Made by a program: the position numbers and the translations under genes. From the NCBI RefSeq assembly GCF_003387355.1, contig NZ_QUNH01000002.1, positions 847,606-911,605 on the forward strand: a DNA stretch of 64,000 nt. The letters run 5' to 3'. Shown piece after piece: positions 17,039 through 26,524 of this stretch. Every line of letters starts with the position of its first letter. The first letter of the stretch is position 1. The stretch is from Winogradskyella sediminis (GTDB taxonomy: Bacteria > Bacteroidota > Bacteroidia > Flavobacteriales > Flavobacteriaceae). The notes beneath the pieces are model-generated. The model was not told the origin of the DNA. It searched no databases and was given only the letters and a program-made list of their open reading frames with translations.

Positions 17039-17171
17039 ATGAGCTTTAATATAGGTATAAACTTTAGATTTCATTTAGAAAGAAATTTCAGTTATTCAGA
17101 AAAAAGCAAATTGAAAACCTTTTAGTTGATTGTTGCTTTGTATTCTATTAATTGAAAAAATCTCAACTAAA

Positions 17172-20100
17172 ATGAAAAAAACTTTACTCTTATTTACAAC
17201 CTACTTGTGTTTGGGTTTGTTTTCGGCTTTTGCCCAAAATGTGAACATTCCAGATGTTAACTTTAAAGCATATCTTGTTGGAGATACAGCTCTTAACACT
17301 AATAATGATTCAGAAATTTCTGTAGCCGAAGCACAAGCTTTTACAGGAGCATTAGATGTAAGCAATTTATCAATTGCAGATTTAACTGGTATAGAAGCCT
17401 TTATTAATATTACTGGACTAGATTGTTATAGTAATAATTTAACAGCTATTGATGTAAGTAGTAATTTGGCTTTAACACGTTTACATTGTGCTGATAATAG
17501 CATCACATATTTGGACATAAGTTTAAATACGCAGATTGATGAAATTCTGTGTTATAATAATCAACTTACAAATTTAAATATAGCCAATGGTAAAGGTGCT
17601 GCGTTTACATACATGAAGTCTTATAACAACCCTAATCTTAGTTGTATTCAAGTAGATGCTGGAACTGCACCACCGGCTAACGTAGGTGTGTATGATGTGG
17701 GATGGACGCGAGATTTAGAAACTAGAGTCGTAGAAGACTGTAGTACTAGTATTACTTATGTGACCATTCCAGATGCTAATTTTAAGTCTTATTTAGTTGG
17801 CAACAGTACAATTAACATAGATTATGATCAAGAAATATCTGTTGAAGAAGCTCAGGCGGTTACAGGAGCATTAGATGTAAGTAGTTTGTCAATTTCAGAT
17901 TTAACTGGTATAGAAGCTTTTATTAATCTTACCGCATTAGATTGTAGTGATAATACAATATCTGCTTTAGATGTGTCAACTATTACAGGTCTTACCAATT
18001 TAAATTGTAAAGAAAATAATATTGGTAGTTTAAATGTGCAGGGGACTTCTTTAATTACCTTGGATGCTGAAGATAACAGTTTAACGAGTTTAGATGTTTC
18101 AAATCTAGCGACCTTAACAACTTTAAATACGAGATCAAATAGTATTTCAAATTTAAATCTTCAAGGTGCAACTGCTCTCGAAGTTTTAGATTGTAGCGAT
18201 AATAGCTTAACTACGTTAAATGTAAGTTTAAATACAAATCTTATTGATTTAAATTGTAGTGATAATAACTTAACGACTGTAGATGTGACTAATTTAACAA
18301 CTTTAACAGATTTAAATATTAGTGACAATGCCATCTCATCAATTGTACTTACCGCGAATTCTAATTTAAATAGTTTAATTGCAAGCGATAATAACTTTGC
18401 TAGTATTGATGTTTCTAATAACACTTTGTTAACTGAATTAATTGTGGCAAGTAATAGCTTAACAAGTATAGATATTACTAATAACACAATGCTTACTGCT
18501 GTAGATTTCCAAGATAATTCAATCAGTAACCTAGATATTAGCAATAACCCTAGTTTAACTAGAATTCACGCTGCTTTTAACCAATTTACAACTTTTGATA
18601 TTAGCGCCTACCCTCAAATAAATCAATTGTTAATCTATGACAATCAACTTACTAGCTTAAACGTGGCTAATGGTAATAACTCTAATTTTGTATATATGAA
18701 GGTATATAATAATCCTGATTTAACATGTGTACAAATAGATTCAGGATATACACCAAACCAAGTAGGTGTGTATGATAATGGATGGACAAAAGATACAACC
18801 ACAAACTATAGTGAAAATTGTATACCTACAGTGTATTATGTGAATGCAAATGCTACAGGGAATAATGACGGAAGCTCTTGGGCAGATGCTTTTACTACCA
18901 TCAACGATGCATTAAATAATGTATTATTAAATGATGAAATTTGGGTGTCTCAAGGTGTGTATAGTCCGGCAACAGCTACTTCAGTTCTCACATTAGATTT
19001 AGAAAGTTTAAAAATCTATGGAGGTTTTGATGGTACTGAGTCAACCATTGCAGACCGAGATTTAACTAAAGTATTTACCGATAACGCTACTATTATTTCT
19101 GGAGATATTAATGGTGATGATATTGAAGGTGATTTCACAACTCATAAAACCGATAACGCTACAACATTAGTTAGCCTTGAGGCGGATAACGTAATTTTTG
19201 ATGGTTTTGTACTTCAGAATGCGTATACCTCTGGTTCTAGTCCAGTAATAGCAGCTAATACCGATGTTACCAATTTTACATTAAGAAACACATGGATTGC
19301 AGAGAATTATAGTAATGGATTGCTTTTAGATTGGAGAGATTTTTCTGGAGACTTGGTGGTTGAAAATGTAGCAATAACCAACAATGCGACCAATAATGGT
19401 GTTGTTTTGGTAGAGCATAGCGCTTCAAATTCAGATGAGTTAACGTCTCATTGGTCAAATATTCTATTTACAGATAATACGTATAATTCAGACTTTGGTG
19501 CAATTTGGTTTAGAAGAGGTTCATCTTCTAATGGTAACAGAAGTATAGTTCACTATTTAAATAATGCTACAATTGTAAATAACGTTAACAACCATGCTTC
19601 CGTTGAACACGTTATTAATGTAAGTGGAAGTGGTTGGATTCGTCTTGAAACACGAAACAGTATTTTTTGGCAAAATAAATATAATGGAAACCAATTCAGT
19701 ACGGTAGATATTGAAAACAGTAAAACAAGTGAAGGTGATAGCCAAACCATAAATGTTTACAACGCTGTAGCGCAGGTTACATCAGCTGCAACTTCTGGGA
19801 CTTACAATGAAAGTAATTTGACGATATTAGACCCATCAACGGATAATGTAAATTTAGATGCTGCTTATAAACCAACGACGGCTTCAAATTATATCATAGA
19901 TCAAGGAGATAATACGTATTATGACACAGCTATTTTTGCAAGCTTGGATTTATCTGGGAACGATAGATTTTTCAATAGCACTATAGATTTAGGTGCTTAT
20001 GAGTACAATTCTACATTAGGTATTGATGATGTTTCTTTAAACACAAATGCAGTAAAACTATACCCAAATCCTGTAACTGATACATTACATATTCAATCTA

Positions 20101-20267
20101 CTGCACAGATTGAGAGTGTAACTATTTATACCATAAATGGGCAGTTAGTTAAACAATCTCAGGGTATAGATAATGGAATCAATGTGTCTAATTTACCTGC
20201 AGGATTATATCTTATTCAAATGCAAACTGCTACAAAAACCGTAAACCAGAAGTTTCTTAAAAACTAG
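17172..20267 (+). CDS. T9SS-exported leucine-rich-repeat and beta-helix surface protein
   Basis: About 1031 residues from the ATG at 17172, which opens a clear signal peptide ending SAFAQ; a longer frame adds 14 non-signal residues. Two homologous N-terminal modules start IPDVNFKAYLVG and IPDANFKSYLVG. Each is followed by about 21-residue leucine-rich repeats of the internalin-like type (LTxLxCSDNxLTSLDVS). From about residue 555 (VYYVNANATGNNDGSSWADAF) a right-handed beta-helix follows. The end is a type A sorting domain (LYPNPVTDTLHIQS...QKFLKN), so it is exported across the outer membrane and probably anchored at the surface. An adhesion or polymer-binding role is inference. Confidence 0.88.
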   Translation: MKKTLLLFTTYLCLGLFSAFAQNVNIPDVNFKAYLVGDTALNTNNDSEISVAEAQAFTGALDVSNLSIADLTGIEAFINITGLDCYSNNLTAIDVSSNLALTRLHCADNSITYLDISLNTQIDEILCYNNQLTNLNIANGKGAAFTYMKSYNNPNLSCIQVDAGTAPPANVGVYDVGWTRDLETRVVEDCSTSITYVTIPDANFKSYLVGNSTINIDYDQEISVEEAQAVTGALDVSSLSISDLTGIEAFINLTALDCSDNTISALDVSTITGLTNLNCKENNIGSLNVQGTSLITLDAEDNSLTSLDVSNLATLTTLNTRSNSISNLNLQGATALEVLDCSDNSLTTLNVSLNTNLIDLNCSDNNLTTVDVTNLTTLTDLNISDNAISSIVLTANSNLNSLIASDNNFASIDVSNNTLLTELIVASNSLTSIDITNNTMLTAVDFQDNSISNLDISNNPSLTRIHAAFNQFTTFDISAYPQINQLLIYDNQLTSLNVANGNNSNFVYMKVYNNPDLTCVQIDSGYTPNQVGVYDNGWTKDTTTNYSENCIPTVYYVNANATGNNDGSSWADAFTTINDALNNVLLNDEIWVSQGVYSPATATSVLTLDLESLKIYGGFDGTESTIADRDLTKVFTDNATIISGDINGDDIEGDFTTHKTDNATTLVSLEADNVIFDGFVLQNAYTSGSSPVIAANTDVTNFTLRNTWIAENYSNGLLLDWRDFSGDLVVENVAITNNATNNGVVLVEHSASNSDELTSHWSNILFTDNTYNSDFGAIWFRRGSSSNGNRSIVHYLNNATIVNNVNNHASVEHVINVSGSGWIRLETRNSIFWQNKYNGNQFSTVDIENSKTSEGDSQTINVYNAVAQVTSAATSGTYNESNLTILDPSTDNVNLDAAYKPTTASNYIIDQGDNTYYDTAIFASLDLSGNDRFFNSTIDLGAYEYNSTLGIDDVSLNTNAVKLYPNPVTDTLHIQSTAQIESVTIYTINGQLVKQSQGIDNGINVSNLPAGLYLIQMQTATKTVNQKFLKN

Positions 20268-20290
20268 GTTATTAGCTTGTTAATAGTATT

Positions 20291-20319
20291 AAGCGCTCAC
20301 TACTGTGGGCGCTTTTTTT
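20291..20319 (+). terminator. Terminator of the LRR/beta-helix gene
   Basis: Stem AAGCGCTCAC (20291-20300) with GTGGGCGCTT (20305-20314, one G-T), 4-nt loop TACT, then T's to 20319. Confidence 0.8.
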
Positions 20320-20343
20320 ACCAAATCACATAAAATTTATAAC

Positions 20344-20892
20344 ATGAAATCACTTAAATATTTTGCAATAGCATTATTTGCCTTAGTTATGACGGCTTGT
20401 GCTTCAGATGATAGTTCTAATTCAAATTCTTATGAAAATAATATTACAATAGAAGCTTCTACATACCCAATGAATTCCGCTCTTGTAGAGACTTCATTTA
20501 ATAGTGTGTTTTTAAATTTAACTAACATTACAGAGGCACAAATAGAAGATTCTTTTTCTGGAGTTACAATTAATAATGTCGATTTGTTTTCCATACAAAT
20601 TAATGATTTTGATTTGACTCCTAATAGAACTTATGACTTATCTGAAATTTCGAGTTTAGAATTCATTGTAAATGGAAGTATTGTCGGTGGAGAGTATGAA
20701 GATGGTTTTTTTCAGTTTTATAAAAGCGGAAGCAATTCAAACTTAGAAATAACCGAGGGAAGTTTAACCATTATTGATTATGATGTAGAGGGTATTCAGT
20801 TAACATTTACATTTACAAGGGCAGATGGTGAGGAAATTTCTGGAGCTTATGAAGGTGCGTTTATTTATATAAATAACACAGATTTAGATTAA
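20344..20892 (+). CDS. Lipoprotein of unknown function
   Basis: About 182 residues from the ATG at 20344. The leader MKSLKYFAIALFALVMTAC carries a lipobox with Cys19, then an acidic/Ser/Asn stretch (ASDDSSNSNS), a pattern common for outer membrane lipoproteins of this phylum. The rest is beta-rich with alternating hydrophobic residues (for example LEFIVNGSIVGGEYEDGFF). A longer frame begins inside the preceding terminator at a GTG and is not believed. No family recognised; the gene stands alone between two terminators. Confidence 0.7.
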   Translation: MKSLKYFAIALFALVMTACASDDSSNSNSYENNITIEASTYPMNSALVETSFNSVFLNLTNITEAQIEDSFSGVTINNVDLFSIQINDFDLTPNRTYDLSEISSLEFIVNGSIVGGEYEDGFFQFYKSGSNSNLEITEGSLTIIDYDVEGIQLTFTFTRADGEEISGAYEGAFIYINNTDLD

Positions 20893-20912
20893 TAATAGCA
20901 AAGACATGCTAC

Positions 20913-20946
20913 AAAAAAAGCTCACTAATAGTAGTGAGCTTTTTTT
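20913..20946. terminator. Bidirectional terminator between lipoprotein gene and dnaN
   Basis: Perfect stem AGCTCACTA (20919-20927) / TAGTGAGCT (20932-20940) flanked by A7 on the left and T7 on the right, serving the plus-strand lipoprotein gene and the minus-strand dnaN gene. Confidence 0.85.
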
Positions 20947-20975
20947 ATATATAAATATTATGAGTAATAAATAGT

Positions 20976-22094
20976 TTAGCTATTAAGCATCACAGGCATT
21001 ACAAGCATAGTTACGTGTTCACCTTCATCTAAACCGTCTGTAGGTGTTAAGATACCAGCTCGGTTTGGTAAACTCATTTCTAGTTGTACGTTATCTGAGT
21101 TGAGGTTGTTAATCATTTCAGTTAAGAAACGCGAGTTAAACCCAATTTGCATATCGTCACCTTGGTAATCACAAGTTAAACGCTCTTCGGCTTTGTTAGA
21201 GTAATCGATATCTTCAGCAGAAATGTTTAATTCTGCACCAGCAATTTTAAGTCTAATTTGATGTGTCGTTTTATTAGAGAAAATACTAACACGCTTTACT
21301 GAGTTTAAAAATTGATTTCTATCAATAACCAATTTATTCGGGTTCTCTTTAGGAATTACCGCTTCGTAATTTGGATATTTACCATCAATTAAACGACAAA
21401 TTAAAACTGAGTTTTCAAAAGTGAACTTAGCATTAGATTCGTTGTATTCTACTAGAACATCGTCATCGCTACCTGCTAATATCCCTTTTAAAAGATTTAA
21501 AGGTTTTTTAGGCATTATGAATTCAGCGGATTCAGTAGCACTGACATCATTTCTTGTATATTTCACTAATTTGTGCGCATCAGTTGCGACAAAGGTTAAG
21601 TTGTCTTGAGAAAATTGAAAGAATACACCACTCATCACTGGTCTGAGATCATCATTTCCTGCTGCAAAAATGGTTTTACTAATTGCAGTAGCTAAAATGT
21701 CTCCCATTATAGTAGTGGTACTGGCATCTTCAATAGAAACCGCATTCGGGAATTCTGCGCCATCAGCGTAAGCTAAAGCATATTTACCATGATTAGAGCT
21801 AATTTCTACCGTATTATTTTCTTCAACAACAAAAGTTAAAGGTTGTTCAGGAAACGTTTTTAACGTATCTAAAAGCAGTCTTGCAGGTAATGCAATACTT
21901 CCTTCAGAATCACTTTCAACATCTATTGTAGCAGACATCGTAGTTTCTAAATCACTAGCCGAAATGGTTAATTTTGATTGACTAAGTTCAAATAAGAAAT
22001 TGTCTAATATTGGTAATGTATTACTGTTATTAATTACACCTCCTAAAACTTGAAGCTGCTTTAATAAATAGGTACTTGAAACAATAAATTTCAT
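20976..22094 (-). CDS. dnaN: DNA polymerase III beta subunit (sliding clamp)
   Basis: 372 residues, the normal clamp length, with the three repeated clamp domains. Family patterns include MKFIVSSTYLLKQLQVLGGVI at the start, FAAGNDDLRPVMSGVFFQF near the second domain and the C-terminal MLVMPVML. The clamp forms a ring around DNA and tethers polymerase and repair proteins. Here it lies 224 nt downstream of the gldG stop on the same strand. It has its own -7 element (TATATTTG at 22234-22227, minus strand), so it is likely independently transcribed. Confidence 0.97.
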   Translation of the reverse strand: MKFIVSSTYLLKQLQVLGGVINNSNTLPILDNFLFELSQSKLTISASDLETTMSATIDVESDSEGSIALPARLLLDTLKTFPEQPLTFVVEENNTVEISSNHGKYALAYADGAEFPNAVSIEDASTTTIMGDILATAISKTIFAAGNDDLRPVMSGVFFQFSQDNLTFVATDAHKLVKYTRNDVSATESAEFIMPKKPLNLLKGILAGSDDDVLVEYNESNAKFTFENSVLICRLIDGKYPNYEAVIPKENPNKLVIDRNQFLNSVKRVSIFSNKTTHQIRLKIAGAELNISAEDIDYSNKAEERLTCDYQGDDMQIGFNSRFLTEMINNLNSDNVQLEMSLPNRAGILTPTDGLDEGEHVTMLVMPVMLNS

Positions 22095-22226
22095 GTGTTA
22101 TATCTTAATTGTTTTTTTAATTTGTTACATGGAACATCTCAATTTGAAATTTTAAGATAAAACCCAACCGCAATGGTTAGATGTTTCATGCTGAATAGAT
22201 GTATTTTATACTTTTAATTCGTACTA

Positions 22227-22234
22227 CAAATATA
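22227..22234 (-). promoter_or_regulatory. -7 element of dnaN
   Basis: Minus strand TATATTTG (reads 22234 to 22227), a TAnnTTTG match about 130 nt before the dnaN ATG. A TTTG lies 24 nt further upstream, a little beyond the usual spacing. Confidence 0.45.
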
Positions 22235-22318
22235 TCTTAATAGAAGGGTTTTTTAAAACAAACTTATTAACAAATTCTGCTATTTATTGCGGTGTTTTAT
22301 TGCATTAAAAACAACTTT

Positions 22319-23989
22319 TTAAGATGTGTATTTACGTTTTCTTAAATAATTAAAGGCAAAACCAAAGAGCCCTAAAAGTATGAGTGGCAAAGCAATATTG
22401 ATAAATTGCCATGTAGATTTGCTATTTTTTATTTTTTCAGCATCTAAAAAAGCGATATTTATTTCTTTAGATCGTATGTTTATAAGTCCAGAATCGTCTA
22501 AAAGATAATTTACAGTATTTAGTAAAAATTCTTTGTTTCCAAACGATTTTCCTGTGAGTTGATCAAAGCCTAATTCTTGTGGTCTATTTCTAATAATCTC
22601 ATTTTTTATGACATCACCATCTGAAATAACGACCATTTTTGTTGTGGTACTTTTAGATTTATAATCTTGGACTTTAAAAGGTAAGATACGATGGTCATAA
22701 ACCGAAGAAAATTCACCTTCTAATAATACCGCTAAATTTTGTGGACCTTGATTATAACTGGCTTCATCAGGAGGACTTGTAACGTTAGATAATGAAATTG
22801 TAGTAGGTGCTCCTTCTAACTTTGAGTTGGGTGAACTTTGTAACAGAATAGACTTTTTAATACTGTTTTTTAAGGTGTCTATCGGACTAGCAAAATCAAA
22901 TTTTACCAAATTTAAATTCTTCGTAATAGGATGCTTCGGATTAGATGCCGCTAAAGGTGAATATTGCCATTGTATAGGTTGCATTTGTGTTTGGCTACCT
23001 TCTCCAATCGCTAACATAATAGGCGCAGAGAAGAGGTCTTTTACTAATGTGGGATTTACACGAACACCGTATTGAAAGAAAAAATCATTGAGTTGTAAAT
23101 CGCGCATAATCGATACTCCTGTTCCCGTCTGGTTGTATAAGCTGTCCTTATCCATAGCAACAGATTCTGTTAACCATAAACTTTTTCCGCCATTCATGGT
23201 GAATTGATCTAAGACTAGCTTTTCCTTTTCAGTAAATGGAATACTTGGTTTAGCTGAGATAATTAAATCGTATTGATTTAGTTTATCTAAAGTGCCTTGC
23301 GGATTAGTAGCTACACTATCTAACGTAAATTTGCCTAAATTATAATAAGGTTTTAATGTTTCGAGAAAATTAGCGATAGAAAGATCACCCAATTGTCCAT
23401 TTCCTTTTAATATGGCAATCTTTTTATTTTTTGCTTTTACAAGTTTACTAAATCCGTCCGCAAATGCATATTCTAATGCTTGTACAGAATTATTAATTTG
23501 TTCTGGTAAACCTTCGGTAATACTTCGTTTTAGAAGTGGAATTTTTAAGGTTTGATCTTTATAACTGGCAAAAGCCCAAGGAAAAATTATGTCTTGTGTT
23601 ACTTTTCCGGTACTATTATCAGTATTAATATAAGGTTCTAATCCGGCATTAGTGAGTTGTTCAATATATTGTTGACGCGTGGTTTCATCTTCAATAGGAT
23701 CAATATAATTAACAAATATCTGATTTGATTCTAATTGAAATTCATCAATAATTTGTTTGACTTCGGTTTGAAGTAATCTAAATTCTGAAGGAAAATCTCC
23801 TTCTAAAAATACATCGATTATTAAAGGCGAATCTAAATCGCTTATTAAGTTTTTTGAAACTTCAGAAAGTGTGTAGCGTTGATCTTTTGTTAAATCGAAA
23901 CGTTGATATACCGCACTCGAAACAGCATTAACAATGATGAGACCAGCAATGATAATAACAATAGATAATATAGATTTATTCGTTTTCAT
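22319..23989 (-). CDS. gldG: Gliding motility ABC transporter auxiliary protein GldG
   Basis: About 556 residues. One N-terminal transmembrane helix (SILSIVIIIAGLIIVNAVSSAVY), a large periplasmic region with the FDLTKDQRYTLSEVSKNLI and IVISDGDVIKNEI motifs of the GldG/ABC-auxiliary family, and a C-terminal transmembrane helix before RKRK. With GldF and the ATPase GldA it forms an ABC complex needed for gliding in some flavobacteria. I use the ATG at 23989; a TTG two codons upstream is possible. Its start overlaps the preceding unknown gene by 14 nt, indicating translational coupling. Confidence 0.92.
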   Translation of the reverse strand: MKTNKSILSIVIIIAGLIIVNAVSSAVYQRFDLTKDQRYTLSEVSKNLISDLDSPLIIDVFLEGDFPSEFRLLQTEVKQIIDEFQLESNQIFVNYIDPIEDETTRQQYIEQLTNAGLEPYINTDNSTGKVTQDIIFPWAFASYKDQTLKIPLLKRSITEGLPEQINNSVQALEYAFADGFSKLVKAKNKKIAILKGNGQLGDLSIANFLETLKPYYNLGKFTLDSVATNPQGTLDKLNQYDLIISAKPSIPFTEKEKLVLDQFTMNGGKSLWLTESVAMDKDSLYNQTGTGVSIMRDLQLNDFFFQYGVRVNPTLVKDLFSAPIMLAIGEGSQTQMQPIQWQYSPLAASNPKHPITKNLNLVKFDFASPIDTLKNSIKKSILLQSSPNSKLEGAPTTISLSNVTSPPDEASYNQGPQNLAVLLEGEFSSVYDHRILPFKVQDYKSKSTTTKMVVISDGDVIKNEIIRNRPQELGFDQLTGKSFGNKEFLLNTVNYLLDDSGLINIRSKEINIAFLDAEKIKNSKSTWQFINIALPLILLGLFGFAFNYLRKRKYTS

Positions 23990-24473
23990 TCTCAAAAGTT
24001 ATGTCTTCTTGATAAGTTTTTAATGCCACAACGGTATCGTTTTTAAATGTAATTTCAACACATTCTCTCTCGCCTGTAAACGCGCCAGGTTTTATACCTA
24101 ATCCGTAATTCCATTTATTAGTATCGTGTGTGTTTTTTGCTTCATCCCAAGTTAACCATTCGGCTTCACCTAAAAGCGCAGTTATTTGTTTTTTTGAAGC
24201 CGTCATTAGTGTATCGGAAGCTACTGTATGATCTATCATTTCATATCGCAATGCAGGCTGCTCTAACCATGTTTCGCTATCAAAATATTTTTGGTAATGG
24301 TAGCTACTTATAATATTTAAAAACGGATAAAAAATAAAGAAAAAGGCAAAAGGGGTTAATATCAAACTGATGATGCCAGATAGCCATTTGCGCTTATCTA
24401 CAGTGTTTAAAAATAAAAACAACAGTATAAAAACAACGATGAGGAATATGACTAATAAAGGTGTGATGATCAT
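23976..24473 (-). CDS. Unknown membrane protein between gldF and gldG
   Basis: 165 residues: two N-terminal transmembrane helices (about 5-24 and 31-55, ending FIFYPFLNII), then about 110 polar residues with the repeated-looking WLEQPALRYEMIDHTV and WLTWDEAKNTHDTNKWNYGLG. It starts 4 nt after the gldF stop and overlaps the gldG start by 14 nt, so it is fully embedded in the gld operon. gldF and gldG are adjacent in the flavobacteria I know, so this is an insertion in an otherwise conserved pair. No family recognised. Confidence 0.7.
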   Translation of the reverse strand: MIITPLLVIFLIVVFILLFLFLNTVDKRKWLSGIISLILTPFAFFFIFYPFLNIISSYHYQKYFDSETWLEQPALRYEMIDHTVASDTLMTASKKQITALLGEAEWLTWDEAKNTHDTNKWNYGLGIKPGAFTGERECVEITFKNDTVVALKTYQEDITFENENE

Positions 24474-24477
24474 AAGG

Positions 24478-25197
24478 TTACTTTTGAATTCTAAGTTTTG
24501 TAAATAACAAAAAGGCTAAAGCGATACTAATAAAATAAACTAAATCTCTAGTGTCTATGACTCCGCGACTCATGCTATTGTAATGAGCAGACATTCCTAA
24601 ATTTTCGATATTAACGAGGTTGCTAAATACATTATAGTTAGATAAGCCCTCAAATCCAAAATAGAAAAAGAAACAGATAAAGACGGCAATGATGAAAGCC
24701 ACAATTTGATTGTCTGAAAGTGTTGAGGCAAATACACCAATAGCTGTATAAGCAGCAACTAAAAAGAGCAGTCCAAAATAAGAGCCTATAGTACTACCCA
24801 TATCGAGATTACCTTCAGGATTTCCTAATTGTGAAACGGTATAAACATAAAGAAACGTCGGTATCAAAGCCATTACAATCAGTGCAAATGCTCCAAAATA
24901 TTTCCCTAATACAATTTGAAAATGTGAAATAGGTTTGGTTACTAATAACTCTAAAGTACCTTGTTTTTTCTCATCACTAAAACTACGCATAGTTACTGCT
25001 GGTACTAAAAAAATAAGAATCCATGGAGCGAGTAAAAAGAACGATGCTAAACTTGCTTGTCCTGTATCTAAAATATTAAAATCTCCTTTAAAAACCCATA
25101 GAAATAAACCGTTGAGTAATAGAAATACACCAATAACTAAATAGCCAATTGGTGAAGCGAAGAAGGTGTTTATTTCTTTTTTTAGTATTGCTAACAT
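24478..25197 (-). CDS. gldF: Gliding motility ABC transporter permease GldF
   Basis: 239 residues with six predicted membrane helices. The N-terminus MLAILKKEINTFFASPIGYLV and the RSFSDEKKQGTLELLVTKPIS loop are typical of ABC-2-type permeases and of GldF. It forms the membrane channel of the GldA-GldF-GldG complex linked to gliding. It is first gene of a tight gldF - unknown - gldG operon. gldA is not in the window, as is common because it is usually encoded elsewhere. Confidence 0.93.
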   Translation of the reverse strand: MLAILKKEINTFFASPIGYLVIGVFLLLNGLFLWVFKGDFNILDTGQASLASFFLLAPWILIFLVPAVTMRSFSDEKKQGTLELLVTKPISHFQIVLGKYFGAFALIVMALIPTFLYVYTVSQLGNPEGNLDMGSTIGSYFGLLFLVAAYTAIGVFASTLSDNQIVAFIIAVFICFFFYFGFEGLSNYNVFSNLVNIENLGMSAHYNSMSRGVIDTRDLVYFISIALAFLLFTKLRIQK

Positions 25198-25241
25198 AGA
25201 TTAGTGTTCAATATTTAGTGTTCATAATTCAGTATTTTTAT

Positions 25242-25264
25242 GTTAGCTGTTGCTAACAGCTAAC
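25242..25264. repeat. Perfect 10-bp hairpin upstream of gldF
   Basis: Stem GTTAGCTGTT / AACAGCTAAC with a GCT loop, lying between the ABM gene and gldF. No T-run follows on the minus strand, so it is not an ordinary terminator. TTCAGTATT/AGTGTTCA words precede it, as in the CAGT-rich stretch at 7321-7365. Confidence 0.55.
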
Positions 25265-25266
25265 AG

Positions 25267-25563
25267 CTATTTAAGCGAAGCGACTTTGTCTACACTCCAA
25301 GCTTCAGGCTTAGCACTAAATAATGGCTTTGTGTTAGCCCATACACCTTTAAACAAATCGGAGTGTCTGTAAAGATTTAGCTCCGTTTCAGAATCCCAAT
25401 AACTGTATGTAAAGAAAATATTTGTCGCATTCTGATCGCGATATAATTCTAAAAAATTACAGCCATCGAAATTGCGAATTTTTTCTTTAACCACCTCAAA
25501 ATCAGCTAAGAATTCTTCAATTTTAGTAGGTTCAAAAGTCATTTTTACAATTCTTACTAACAC
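25267..25563 (-). CDS. ABM-domain (antibiotic biosynthesis monooxygenase fold) protein
   Basis: 98 residues forming one ferredoxin-like ABM domain: strand MLVRIVKMTF, helix KIEEFLADFEVVKEKIRNF, and the FLELYRDQNATNIFFTYSYWDSETELNLYRHSDLFKGVW segment that defines the family. Members dimerise and range from haem- or quinone-acting monooxygenases to stress proteins, so the substrate is not inferable. It starts 3 nt after the SAM hydrolase-like gene, suggesting co-translation. Confidence 0.85.
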   Translation of the reverse strand: MLVRIVKMTFEPTKIEEFLADFEVVKEKIRNFDGCNFLELYRDQNATNIFFTYSYWDSETELNLYRHSDLFKGVWANTKPLFSAKPEAWSVDKVASLK

Positions 25564-25566
25564 CTT

Positions 25567-26403
25567 TTATTCGTTTAAAAAATTTACAGTTACCGTATCC
25601 ATAGTTTTTAAGCCCATTAAAGTAGATGCGCCTCCAACAGTTGTGCAATTGCTTTTGTAAACCGCAATCTCTAAATAACCAGAAGAGTTAAACACAACCA
25701 AACCTTTACCTTCTACAGTGCGGTTAGATTCTTCTAAACTAAAATCTATAATATCACTGTATTTGTTATGTATTTTTTCGAATTTATGATTCCGAGCCGA
25801 AATTTCATATGTTCTCGTTTTCTGAATAGATTCAAAAAATTTACGCTTAATATTTGTAACGACATTACCATAATTATCAATATAAATCACAGTGCCAATA
25901 ATTTGGTTGTGCTCGTCGTTAATAAATGGAATTAAATTCTTTATAGGTTTAATAGTGTTAATAACTTTTCCGATGACGTCTAAGGTACCTCCACGTGCAA
26001 TATGGCAAGCTACCTTTACAAAAATATCGAGTACAGGGAAATTGGTTTCAACCCTATCATGAATGTTAATTTCTACAATCTTTTCTGGAGCTATGTCATT
26101 ACAAATCATACTCATAATGCCGTTATTAGCACATATAAAGTAATGGTCGTCTAGTTTTAGTGCAATGTGCTTATTTTCAGGGCTTAACTCCGAATCGATT
26201 CCTATTAAATGAATCGTTCCTTTGGGGAAACTACTGTAAGCATTTTGAATAATATATGCCGCTTCAGAAATATTAAAAGGGGACACTGAGTGCGAAATAT
26301 CTACAATTTTTATCTCATCAAGTTCACTATAAATAGCTCCTTTTATGGCTCCCGCAAAGTGATCTTTTTCTCCAAAATCAGTCGTTAAAGTGATTATCGC
26401 CAT
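25567..26403 (-). CDS. SAM hydroxide adenosyltransferase / DUF62 family protein
   Basis: 278 residues, start MAIITLTTDFGEKDHFAGAIKG with the conserved N-terminal Asp/Gly region, then IVDISHSV and IDSELSPENK. These mark the family related to fluorinase/chlorinase whose ordinary members hydrolyse S-adenosylmethionine to adenosine and methionine. No halogenase-specific evidence was seen, and the housekeeping context suggests plain SAM hydrolysis. It is divergent from phoH and is followed by the ABM gene 3 nt away. Confidence 0.88.
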   Translation of the reverse strand: MAIITLTTDFGEKDHFAGAIKGAIYSELDEIKIVDISHSVSPFNISEAAYIIQNAYSSFPKGTIHLIGIDSELSPENKHIALKLDDHYFICANNGIMSMICNDIAPEKIVEINIHDRVETNFPVLDIFVKVACHIARGGTLDVIGKVINTIKPIKNLIPFINDEHNQIIGTVIYIDNYGNVVTNIKRKFFESIQKTRTYEISARNHKFEKIHNKYSDIIDFSLEESNRTVEGKGLVVFNSSGYLEIAVYKSNCTTVGGASTLMGLKTMDTVTVNFLNE

Positions 26404-26449
26404 GGATTGATTGTTGATATTTTTTTAAGAATTATGGTTGTAAAATTAT

Positions 26450-26457
26450 TAGATTTG
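26450..26457 (+). promoter_or_regulatory. -7 element of phoH
   Basis: TAGATTTG matches TAnnTTTG, 67 nt before the phoH start. No well-spaced TTG was found upstream. Confidence 0.4.
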
Positions 26458-26524
26458 TGTGTCACCACAAGAATTACAAAATTAAGAAAAGAAAACAGAT
26501 TAACACACTAAATACATCTCGCTT

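Noticed and set aside
25567-26403. Possible fluorinase/chlorinase.
   Set aside because: Family is shared, but the context is housekeeping and no halogenase-specific feature was seen; plain SAM hydrolysis is more likely.
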